Shown: positions 1-8,143 of the stretch, one piece after another
Position numbering within the stretch: position 1 is the first letter of the stretch
Layout: every line of letters begins with the position of its first letter
Assembly (NCBI GenBank): GCA_000226015.1
Contig: JH153515.1
Coordinates: 75,425-96,423, forward strand
Reading direction: 5' to 3'
Origin: Mnemiopsis leidyi
Lineage: Eukaryota; Ctenophora; Tentaculata; Lobata; Bolinopsidae
DNA: 20,999 nucleotides
The notes under the pieces: generated by a model
Database searches by the model: none
What the model saw: only the letters and a program-made list of their open reading frames with translations
What the model was told of the DNA's origin: nothing
Program-made: the position numbers and the translations under genes

Positions 1-272
1 TGACGTAATCAAAGAGTATCAAGAACATCCACAGAGCATGGCAGAGTCCACCTACGGCACACAAAAAATTGTAACGTATTTTTAGGATTTTTTCTGGCAT
101 TCTTGTCCATCTTTAAAACTAGCTCTAGAGTTGCTTCAAAACTTTAAGAGGGTATCCCTACTATCGAACTTGACGTAATCTCAAGAACATCTACAGAGCC
201 TGGCAGTGTCCACTTACGGCACACAAAAAAGTTAAACGAATTTTAAGGACTTTTCTGGCTATCTTAGCCATC
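1..272. repeat. Two diverged copies of a ~105-bp repeat
   Basis: The stretch starting at position 1 recurs at about 171. Both copies begin TGACGTAATC, continue through AAGAACATC and TACGGCACACAAAAAA, and fade out about 100 bases later near TTTTCTGGC. The second copy lacks about 8 bases near its start and carries scattered substitutions, so the duplication is not recent. The first copy begins exactly at the window edge, so more copies may lie to the left. No coding potential is visible. Positions 273–457 hold nothing else I recognise. Confidence 0.75.
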
Positions 273-457
273 TCAAAAAAGTAAGAAGCTAAACTGCAGC
301 AAATTTAGTTTATTAGTTATCAAACCCGTTGAGCTGGAGACTTCATCTTTGCACTGTTCCCAGCAATGTTTGTGTTGAGCTAGCATCACCAGGTTGAAGG
401 CTAAAGCATGTGCTGTCGTGTCATGACCTGGTTTTGGGAATAAGGTTGTTTTTTAGA

Positions 458-478
458 TTTATTTATTCCTAATTTATT
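458..478 (-). terminator. Poly(A) signals for the PIM-like kinase
   Basis: Three AATAAA hexamers read on the minus strand at 458–463, 462–467 and 473–478. They lie 150–170 bases past the kinase stop codon, a normal 3'-UTR distance. This fits the kinase having its own complete transcription unit rather than being part of the neighbouring P450. Confidence 0.5.
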
Positions 479-627
479 CCTGTTTATCTGTTGTTGGCGA
501 ATTCCACTGTCATTTACTTGCTTTTAATTTTGATTTAATATAGAGATTCATTTGGTAAAAACTTTAATAAATATTACAAATATTACAAATTTGACAAAAC
601 GCAATATTAAAAACGACGAATCTTATA

Positions 628-1452
628 TCAGTCCATGAGCATCCACTCCATCCAAGGATGATGAACCAGTTCTCCAGGAGTCAATCTGTCATCTTCATCC
701 AGAATCAGGATGTCCTGTAGAAACTCCTTGCTCTCCAAGTCCAGTCGAGGGTTGATGAACTCCAGGTGTGTGTAGTTAGCTACCTCCCGTACCGAAGAGA
801 AGGGACTGTTACCGTTCAGGAGAACGTAAGCAAGACAGCCGATACTCCAGGTCATGGCAGGTAGAGCAGAGTAAGGTCCGTAGTGGAAGTACTCAGGAGG
901 AAGGTAGACTTGTGTCCCCTGGAACGAGGTGTAGGGACCATCAGGGATTCTGGAGGCAGATCCAAAGTCGATAAGCTTGATCCGGCGGGTTGCAGGGTTG
1001 TAGAGGATGTTCTCGTCCTTGATGTCCCGGTGATCAACTCCTACTGAGATGAGGTATAGACAGGTGTCCAGAAGTTGGGTGAGGACGTTCCGGGAATCCG
1101 CCACAGTCAGAGCACCGTGTGTGGAGATGTAGTCGAACAGGTCCATGTAGCCAGGCAGGTACTCCATCACGATGATCCAGTGATCCTGCTCGAAGTAGAT
1201 CTCAGTGAGGTCCAGCAGGTTGGGGTGATCCAGGGTTTCTGACAGCATGATTTCATCAGGTATCATGGCGGATCTGTCCTCGCACCAGGTCTTCCTTTTG
1301 CATCTGGAGTCGGGGATGATCTTGGCAGCAAAGAGGTGTCCATCCAAGGTCCGTTTCACCAGCCAGACAGCTCCGTATCCTCCTTCTCCTAACTGCCGGA
1401 CAGGTTTGTAGGACTTGGAGAAGGTATCATGGTTAGGTTTGGAGATGTTCAT
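628..1452 (-). CDS. PIM-family serine/threonine protein kinase
   Basis: This single-exon ORF encodes a complete kinase domain of 274 aa from the chosen start. Visible motifs are a glycine loop GEGGYG (residues 22–27), the ATP-anchoring lysine in AAK (44), a PDE motif with the helix-C glutamate (67), a proline-containing hinge EYLPGYMDLFDYI (Pro100), HRDIKDENIL (catalytic Asp143, Asn148), LIDFG (Asp162) and PPE (185–187). HRDIKDENIL, LIDFGS, the hinge proline and the lack of the usual Asp before WS (here PAMTWSIG) are all PIM hallmarks. PIM kinases are constitutively active cytoplasmic survival and growth kinases controlled mainly by expression level. The frame stays open upstream, and another in-frame Met lies at 1560 (310 aa). 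I prefer 1452 because it has A at -3 and the only TATA box lies between the two Mets. PIM identity is firm; the start is uncertain. Confidence 0.9.
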   Translation of the reverse strand: MNISKPNHDTFSKSYKPVRQLGEGGYGAVWLVKRTLDGHLFAAKIIPDSRCKRKTWCEDRSAMIPDEIMLSETLDHPNLLDLTEIYFEQDHWIIVMEYLPGYMDLFDYISTHGALTVADSRNVLTQLLDTCLYLISVGVDHRDIKDENILYNPATRRIKLIDFGSASRIPDGPYTSFQGTQVYLPPEYFHYGPYSALPAMTWSIGCLAYVLLNGNSPFSSVREVANYTHLEFINPRLDLESKEFLQDILILDEDDRLTPGELVHHPWMEWMLMD

Positions 1453-1531
1453 TGTAGAGGGAGATAACTGAAACTGTTGTAGAAGCGATGGTTGTAAAAT
1501 GCTTGATGGTACAGTGGAGGAGTGATGACCA

Positions 1532-1799
1532 TTTATAGTTGAAGTAACAGGGGAGATCATGTGCACTTCCCTACATGAGATCACATCTCGCACCCTGTTA
1601 CAGGATCCTACAGACGGCCCTCCCACGCAGTGATTGGATACCGGGTTGGAGTGATTGGATACCAAACATGTTTCATCCGGTACTTGTTTGGGCGAGGACC
1701 GCGTGATCAGATAGCATGTGATCCTCGTCGTCTGGAACGCCCCTCCTCAACTTGGATCAGATCTCGTAGATCTCAAAACAAGTTTCCATGATTGGATAC
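1532..1799 (-). promoter_or_regulatory. Kinase promoter: TATA box and three CCAAT boxes
   Basis: TATAAA reads on the minus strand at 1537–1532, 80 bases before the ATG at 1452. Upstream, the element GGTATCCAATCACT occurs at 1629–1642 and 1650–1663 (a 21-bp tandem duplication), and a third relative, GTATCCAATCAT, lies at 1788–1799. Each carries a CCAAT box of the NF-Y type. The spacing predicts transcription starting near 1505 with a ~50-base leader. This is an inference from motif positions; no transcript evidence is available here. Confidence 0.45.
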
Positions 1800-1984
1800 T
1801 CCCATTGAGTGATAGGAGTTCGTTCCGGTGCTTGTAAGGCCAGGGCTTTGATCGAATCTCGAGATTATTTTCAACAAGTAATCCCCATTCCCCTTAACTG
1901 ATCAGGCTAATGACAGAGTAATAGGATCATGCGATTTTTTCTGTATTCTAATTACTCAGATGTAACGAATTTTTTGTAACAGAC

Positions 1985-4673
1985 CTGCAAATAGAATAGT
2001 GGTGACTTCGTTAGCTAGATCGAGCTGTGATGCAGTGTTGGAGGAGTTTAACACGTGGGATATGATGTTATCTTGCGGGCCTTCTTCCTGTTGAGGAGTG
2101 AGGATTATTGCTAGTTTAAAATTTTGTCTAAAACTAACAAAAATATGTATTTGAATTATAATAAGGTGAAGATTAAAGATCGGATGGATTTATTTCTGAA
2201 ATAGATCTGATATATTCAGCTTTAATACGTTTATCAACGAGGACGTTTTCTCAAGAACGTATGGGTGACAAAAAAAGTTTCCGTTCCAATTCTAGTAAAC
2301 AAATGTGCTAATCTCATAATCATTCTGTTAACATTCGTCAATTCTCGCGATACATTTCACTTACGTTGGATTTATCGATGATTTGTCGGGAGAACTCTCT
2401 TGCTTCATTAACGAGCTCGCGGAACTTCTTACCAGCCGGCAGTCTAGGCGATGTTTTTTTAAATTCTACTATAAATCGACCTTCGTGAGCTTAATTTTGA
2501 CTATAATAAGTATCTTTTACGTGCTTCGGACCTCTCAGTTTCACTTTATAATCACTAACTGTTACCAACTTATGATCACCAAATGTTGCGATACTTCTAG
2601 AACTTAAAAGTACGACATATTAACACAGACCTATCAAAGTATAAACACAGATCAGCGTTCACCTGAAGAAGATGCAGTCGAGGTACCATATCGGGTTGTA
2701 AATACGTTGAGTTAGGATACTGACACACTCTGACACAACCTTCACAAATCTACCTACACTCTTGTCATGCTGCCATGCGCCTTCTAGCGAGAATGTGCAC
2801 CTGAATGTTTTCGTTATTTTAGTCGGAGCTTGGAAAAATGGCATGAATCATAAATGTAGAACTATGTTTGTTTTGGATTTAGAATTTGGCATTCCAATCA
2901 GGAAATGTGGTTTATAGTGAGCTGCACTACCTGAGCAAGGTATCTAGGACCAACATTCCACATTCGTGTGTAACGTCCACTTCTGTCCCATTTAGACCTA
3001 GGACCGTTATGATATAGTGCATGCTTCACGTTAGACTTTTCTATAAGTTAAGCGTAATGAAGAGATCTGTTTATAGAAATGTTTATTTGTGCTTATGATT
3101 TTAACGGATAATTTATCCGATACTACAAAACCCTGCAATTAAAAAACCACCTTGAAGTTTTTCTGTAAATGCCCTGCAGCTTTGGACAATCTTACTCCTG
3201 TAACTATTTATAGCTTTCCTGTGAAACGCCTTGTTTATAACTCTCCTGTGTTTGCCCCACTTCGGCTGACTTGCCACCACTAATCCTTCTCCTGTTAATG
3301 AAAATACCTTTATTTGGTACATTAAAACAGTTAAATAAACTAAGTTTGATTTTTTAGTAAATTTGTCTACCAACCCCTCAGCAGATCTATAACCATAATA
3401 CTCAACTTGAAATGCCTGACCCCCATAAGAAATCTGCTCAGACTTTAGTATTATCTCATTATGTCGTTGACTAAATTTAGGACCTGTCGTAAATTGTCCT
3501 GAAATCCGCATTTACCGGAATTTAATACTTGTCTTATGAATAGTCACGTCTTCTGCTCTTCTGAAAAGAGTGCTCCTGGTTTCAATTTTCAAGTTCAGGA
3601 CTGAGCACAGGTGGCCATCTTCAGCATATTGTATAAGGAAACAAATATGAGGATCATAACATGGAGTGTTAATCACGTAACCCGCTCCCGGTAATCAAAT
3701 TTCAACTTTAGTTTCAACATGTGACTCTACTAAACTGAAATAAAATCTCGTAAATCACCGCCACCCGCTCTTACCAGAAAGTTAAATGTTTTTCTTACCG
3801 AGACAGCCGCCAGAGACCGAAGATTAATTGCTGGTGGTACTTTTATAGTTTTACCAAGGTAGCATACCGCACCTGTATAAGCCTCCAGAAAGCGGTAAAC
3901 GTATTTCCGTTCTTTAGGAAGGTTGCATGAGAGGAGTTCCTTGACCGGTACAGGATGGTGAACGTACGTGATGGGTATGAAGGACGACACCATGTACCTG
4001 CGAGTGGGGATAGTGCAATTGGATACTGCTATCTATTCTGCAAGTGCAGGGGAGAGGGGACCAGCTTTAGAGAGCAAAAAGTGGGTTTACAAATCAGGGG
4101 AGTCATCAGGAGGGGTTGGAGATCTTAGATTATTATAGCGATCAGTAAGGAAGAATCAGAGATCAGCAAGATTAGTCAAATAAGGGAAGGAAACTGCCAG
4201 ATATTCAAACGGTTGTGAAATCGGATGTTATCCGGGGGTTCAAGGGGAAGAAAATAGTGCCTAGGTAATCTCGAGTAAAGGATTTAAATGTGGTTATTCG
4301 ATGATCAGTGGTTGATTAAACCCCTGTTCTCCTGTTATACCATTATACGTGTGCCTTAAGTCTGTATTACCTACTTGAACATGTAGGGAAACTGTTTGGT
4401 CCACTGATGAAATCTCTGCAGTCCGGCTGCTCTGATAGGAACTGCCATCAGCAGGTGTCCGAAAATAGGCCACACCCGGGGTCCCGGTACGACAGACTCG
4501 ATGTAGCCGTTGTGGGTGAAGTGCCTCCAGAACAGCAGGAAAAGTTGGCGGATTATCCAAATAGTGAGAGGGAGGAGGAAAAGGAAGGTGTAGGAATAGC
4601 ACGTGGTTTGTGGTGTCGTCCACGTGTCATGTGATTTGGGATCTGCTCTAGAAATTGGTGTATTTAGGGACAT
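1985..4673 (-). CDS. CYP4-like cytochrome P450, 5' seven exons (partial)
   Basis: The exons are 4673–4375, 3997–3873, 3291–3151, 2997–2931, 2800–2663, 2443–2365 and 2087–1985. All junctions are GT–AG, phases match throughout, and together they encode 317 residues. The ATG at 4673 opens a protein with a membrane anchor (about residues 29–49) and the proline-rich hinge PGPRVWPIFGHLL (63–75). Next come NLPKERKYVYRFLEAYTGEG, the helix-C motif WGKHR (153–157, WxxxR, haem propionate contact), HECGMLVLDTLLRCTFS, TQRIYNP and LPAGKKFRELVNEA. The last exon ends EVTTILFAG, the start of the I-helix (A/G)GxxT oxygen-binding motif. CYP4 enzymes are ER-bound and typically hydroxylate fatty-acid-like substrates; the substrate here is unknown. 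About 180 C-terminal residues (DTT, ExxR, FxxGxRxC) are not found in 1–1984, where the PIM kinase lies. Either the remaining exons lie left of the window with the kinase nested in an intron, or the gene is truncated. Confidence 0.88.
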
Positions 4674-4863
4674 ATGGAGATTGGATCTTTGTTTGAACTA
4701 TGATTTGTAGAACATTTTGTAAAGTTGTCAGGTTAACTAAAATTTCTTCTATTAGCAAGTTGAACGTGGTTCATAATAAACTTGTCATAAACATCGCTGC
4801 ACGACAGATATAACAAAACTCTGCGGTCTATGGGGCAAGCAACGCCCACCACCTTAGAACTGA

Positions 4864-5870
4864 TAAATAATTACTTAAAAACCGCTTAATACCAGCTAAG
4901 AACCGCTTAATACCTGCTACGAACCGCTTAAGAACGCTGAAAAACCGTTTAAGAATCATCGAAGGAACGTTCAAGAACCGCCAAAAGACCGCTAGCTTAA
5001 GAACAGCAAATAAAATACTTGAGTCGATTAAATTAGAATTTCAATTGATGGTAAGAGCTGCTTGAACCCGGTTAAGAACCACTTAAGAACCGTTAAGAAC
5101 GTTAAGGACCACTTTAGAACTTGATGACCGGCGAAGAATCGCTAAGGAACCGCTTGGATTCTAACCTATTGGATTTCCCTATTGTATTCACGGTTCTTAA
5201 ACAGTTTTTAAGCAGTCTTAAGCAGTTCTTAGCCCGTTTTCAACGATCTTCGACGGTTATACTTAACCGGCTCTTAGCGGCTTTTAAGTGGTCCTCAAGC
5301 GGTTCTTAAGCGGTTCTTAAGTGGATCTTTGACGGTTCTTAAACGGTTCTTAAGCGGGTATTAAGTAAGTAGCAAGCTTCCAAGTTCAAGATAGCCTGTA
5401 GCAGGCAACGCCTGAACCTAATGCTTCTGCAGACTCACACAAGTGCAAGTAAGCAGGTAGATAAATCATGCTAGGCATGTGACCGCAATCACGGTAGTCA
5501 TCCAGTGAAGTTGCTTTTTGCTGCATCACTTAGTACAGCTCCCCATTTAACCCTCACACAAGATTTCTCGAGCATTCGGCTGGGTGGACCGTGAGGCTGC
5601 ATAGATTCGATGGAATCCTTAGCTGTGCGGCAAAGACACTCACCCCACGACTAGGCAGCGCCGGGGTTCGAACTCGCAATCTCTCGATTACGATACTGAC
5701 ATTCTAAACACTGTACCACCTAGCCGTGACAAGCGGTTATTAAACGGTTCTTAATTAGCGGTTCTTAGCCGGTTTAACGGTCGTTCGACGGTTTTTTGTC
5801 GGTTCTTAGCCTTTCTTTAAACGGTTCTTAAACGGCTATAAAACGGTTCTTAAATTAAATGGTTCTTAAA
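4864..5870. repeat. Foldback array of AAGAACCGCTT units
   Basis: From about 4864 to 5160 the sequence is a degenerate array of units like TTAAGAACCGCTTAA. From about 5186 to 5365, and again from 5731 to 5870, the same unit appears in the opposite orientation (AAGCGGTTCTTAA). The region is therefore a large imperfect palindrome centred near 5170, with its right arm split by a SINE. A transcript across it could fold into a long hairpin. Short ORFs here are by-products of the repeat. The 190 bases before it (4674–4863) are the P450 upstream region, with no clear TATA box. Confidence 0.8.
5365..5730 (-). mobile_element. tRNA-derived SINE inserted in the foldback array
   Basis: Read on the minus strand, the element begins GTCACGGCTAGGTGGTACAG. 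It has an A-box-like CTAGGTGGTACAG (5723–5711) and a B box GAGTTCGAACCCC (5675–5663), spaced as in a tRNA, so it carries an internal RNA polymerase III promoter. About 290 bases of unrelated body follow. The flanks AAGCGGGTATTAA (5352–5364) and AAGCGGTTATTAA (5731–5743) match at 12 of 13 positions and may be a target-site duplication. That inference is weakened because the host array is made of similar units. It is not a functional tRNA gene: no matching acceptor stem is seen. Confidence 0.7.
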
Positions 5871-5919
5871 GGCGGTGGGAAGTGTTTGACCTTTTAACCA
5901 ACTCTGCAATAAAAATCAC

Positions 5920-6057
5920 CTGATAGTATCTTCTTTGTTTCTGAATATTTTCCAAAAGTAGAAATACTGGCTCATCCCAGAAAAGTCTCAGGTTTAGCAC
6001 TATATCAATCGGTATCCGCAGTGAAGAGGCGAAGAAAATATTTCCAGCTACATCTTT
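5920..6057 (-). other. Candidate internal exon, function unknown
   Basis: A 138-base open stretch, phase 0 at both ends, is bounded by a good acceptor (GAATGTTCTTCAG) and a donor (CAG then GTGATT). It encodes 46 residues including SSLRIPIDIVLNLRLFWDEP, which reads like real protein, but I recognise no family. No partner exon is established; the phase-0 ORF at 6821–7159 is one possibility. It ends only 50 bases from the foldback array, so any gene it belonged to may be broken. Support is codon sense and splice sites only. Confidence 0.25.
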
Positions 6058-6079
6058 CTGAAGAACATTCGATTTCAAC

Positions 6080-6820
6080 CTCGAAAGTAAAGATTTTTTA
6101 TAAGCAAGATATATGATAAAATAATGCCTCGAATTATTTCAGCAGTTGATGAATTGATAGGAAAAACACAAGAAACTTCTTTAAAATGAAGTGAAACTAA
6201 AGTTGAATGAAGTGAAATAAGTAACGGTAGTCAGGTTGCCGGCAGTAACTTAAATAATGTGAGGTGCGAAGTCTCATGATGCATGACTTACATTTTACAA
6301 ATTAAGAAATATTTTACTCTGTCTGTCGACTTAACTTAATCATACAATTTTAATTTTAGTGCAAGGCCGGAAAGGTTATTTCCTTATAAAACAGGATCAA
6401 AGCATTCGTCGATTTCCTCAACGAGTGACAACCGTTCAAGTTTCAAGATTTACGTTAAATCTAATGTGCTCAGTTCCACCACGGTTACCGTCAGTATTTC
6501 CAAATTTTGATTTGGTTAGTATACGTTAATTCAATATAATGCCCACCTCGAATATGTGACTTGTTTCTGACTTAATCCTCAATTTCTCAATTTCGACCCT
6601 CTTCTACGGCGCCAGGTTTAATCATTGGTCACAGTCATGTTACAAATTCCAATTGCCGTTTCGAAAAAACGAAATTACAATTTTAATAAGTAGCAATTAG
6701 CATAGACTTATAGACCACAATCAATGGACACGAAAAGCGGCCAAATCTAAATATAACGTTACGTACCAGAACATGATAAACGCTCCTAGGATTCAAATTT
6801 GCGAAATGATTACTGACTGG
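6080..6820. other. No gene recognised
   Basis: AT-rich DNA with no open frame of note, no repeat and no RNA gene that I can see on either strand. Confidence 0.5.
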
Positions 6821-7159
6821 TCAGTTTTCCATGAGGCTTGTGACATTCCTAGAACAGGAAACGCCAGACGACAGGAACAAGAGCGCCTTAGGACGAAAGA
6901 ACAGGTGCGCCAGGGTTGAGACAATGCCCTTTGAACAGATCATAGTTCTAAAATATTCCGGATCAACCAAACAAGTCATTGTTCCTTGGTGACCCACTAG
7001 GAATGCGCACTCAGGAACGTCGTATCTTGGTGATTGTCTAACTTTTACTTTTGGTCGCAAAATACACGGCCCGATAAATATCGACCTTATATTCTCAGTT
7101 AATGCGGAGTCCGACCTGAATTTGTTCATCAGTTCATCCACCTCAGTCGCATAACGCAT
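6821..7159 (-). CDS. Hypothetical ORF, possible exon
   Basis: An ATG-started ORF of 112 codons. The frame stays open upstream to a possible acceptor (CACCCTAG) about 30 bases before the ATG, so this may be an internal exon instead. The product has four cysteines near its middle (in IGPC, PECAFL, MTCLVD and TMICS), no clear signal peptide and no domain I recognise. A possible phase-0 donor (CTA then GTGGGT) after PECAFL would join in frame to the candidate exon at 5920–6057. Length and composition alone do not establish a gene. Confidence 0.22.
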   Translation of the reverse strand: MRYATEVDELMNKFRSDSALTENIRSIFIGPCILRPKVKVRQSPRYDVPECAFLVGHQGTMTCLVDPEYFRTMICSKGIVSTLAHLFFRPKALLFLSSGVSCSRNVTSLMEN

Positions 7160-7487
7160 TTTCGGTTGTAATTGAAAGTAAAAAAATCTCTAGGGTGCAA
7201 GTAAGAGTTATTTTTTGACAATTAAGTAAACAATATCCGATATGGACATATTCTTGAATTTACTATTAGATTAAATGCTTAAAAAGCTGATATCGAATTT
7301 AAGGCAAGCATATAAGACTTAGTGCTAAAATAAGAGTTCGACCGGCTTTATAATTCAATTGAAAAAGTTTACGGCAAATTCGATGGTCATTATGTGAAAT
7401 GTCGAACTTGGAGCCAAAAGCTTGATTCCTGGATTATAGGCCGTTCCCTTGAATGAATACAAGCACTAAAGCACAATTATTGATGCG

Positions 7488-8108
7488 TAAATCGTAAAGA
7501 ATATTCTTCAAAATATAAAAGCATTTTGAATGAAAGTACGTGAAACTGGAAATTTCGACCTAAGGTGATCAGCGACTGAAAAATCAAATTTATGTTTCGT
7601 GATCTTCACTGTAGCTCCTTGAACCTCTTTGCAGTTTTTCGGGTTTGTCCCTAATGTGATTATACGTCTATTGTAGAGGTGGTAGTAACAGACAACAGTT
7701 GCGATGCCATTATCTGTATGTAAATTGGAGTTGTTAACTGCAGACTTTGCGGTAATGGCTGCCAGCAGGAGCAGAGTCCTGGTGTTTCTTGCAGTACTCA
7801 ACAAATCCATGGTTCCCACCGATTCAACTGAATCTGATTCCATGTCTTGATCATCTGCCGAGTACCGTGCAAATGCTGTTTTTACATTTAGGGCCTGCTA
7901 ATGTATCAATACAACTGTCCCCTTCCCTTACCCAGCTGTGATGAATGTTATTTTTCCAGTTCTCAAGCTGTTTTCACTGTAGCTGCTGTAGAATCGTTAG
8001 CGGTCTTTGAGGTAAAAATTTCATATATGACCTTAGGTCGAAATTTCCAGTTTCACGTACTTTCATTCAAAATGCTTTTATATTTTGAAGAATATTCTTT
8101 ACGATTTA
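7488..8108. repeat. Perfect 79-bp inverted repeat with 463-bp spacer
   Basis: Bases 7488–7566 and 8030–8108 are exact reverse complements over 79 bp, running from TAAATCGTAAAGAATATTC to CGACCTAAGGT. Identity stops abruptly at both ends. There is no obvious target-site duplication outside the arms and no transposase ORF in the spacer. A non-autonomous element with long terminal inverted repeats, or a recent inverted duplication, are the main options. An AT-dinucleotide tract starts next to the right arm. Confidence 0.9.
7508..7810 (-). CDS. Hypothetical small secreted protein, doubtful
   Basis: A 100-codon ORF from the ATG at 7810, whose context is strong (ACCATGG). A second in-frame ATG lies at 7843. 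The N-terminus (MDLLSTARNTRTLLLLAAIT, then AKSA) resembles a signal peptide. The rest has two cysteines (VVCYYH and PKNCKEV) and no family I know. The last ~20 codons run into the left arm of the 79-bp inverted repeat, so the C-terminus is element-derived if the ORF is real. Read from a possible acceptor near 7896, the frame upstream includes MESDSVESVG, which faintly resembles exon 2 of the secreted gene at 10787–11685. Confidence 0.25.
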   Translation of the reverse strand: MDLLSTARNTRTLLLLAAITAKSAVNNSNLHTDNGIATVVCYYHLYNRRIITLGTNPKNCKEVQGATVKITKHKFDFSVADHLRSKFPVSRTFIQNAFIF

Positions 8109-8143
8109 TGAAATATATATATATGAAATATATATAATATACA
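8109..8143. repeat. AT-dinucleotide microsatellite
   Basis: TATATATATA runs broken by GAAA directly adjoin the right arm of the inverted repeat. Low-complexity DNA. Confidence 0.7.

Noticed and set aside
1681-1750. Frame containing FQTTRITCYLITRS, loosely like a P450 I-helix (missing exon 8)
   Set aside because: It lacks the acidic residue before TT, needs a gap to align, has no convincing acceptor and lies in the upstream extension of the kinase frame. Probably chance.
2881-3060. Alternative P450 exon in another frame (GPRSKWDRSGRYTRMWNVGP) with matching phases
   Set aside because: The frame giving HECGMLVLDTLLR matches the P450 family at this point and joins CTFS in the next exon, so the other frame is a shadow.
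5663-5730. Functional tRNA gene on the minus strand
   Set aside because: The A and B boxes are tRNA-like, but no paired acceptor stem is seen and a long non-tRNA body follows, so it is a SINE head.
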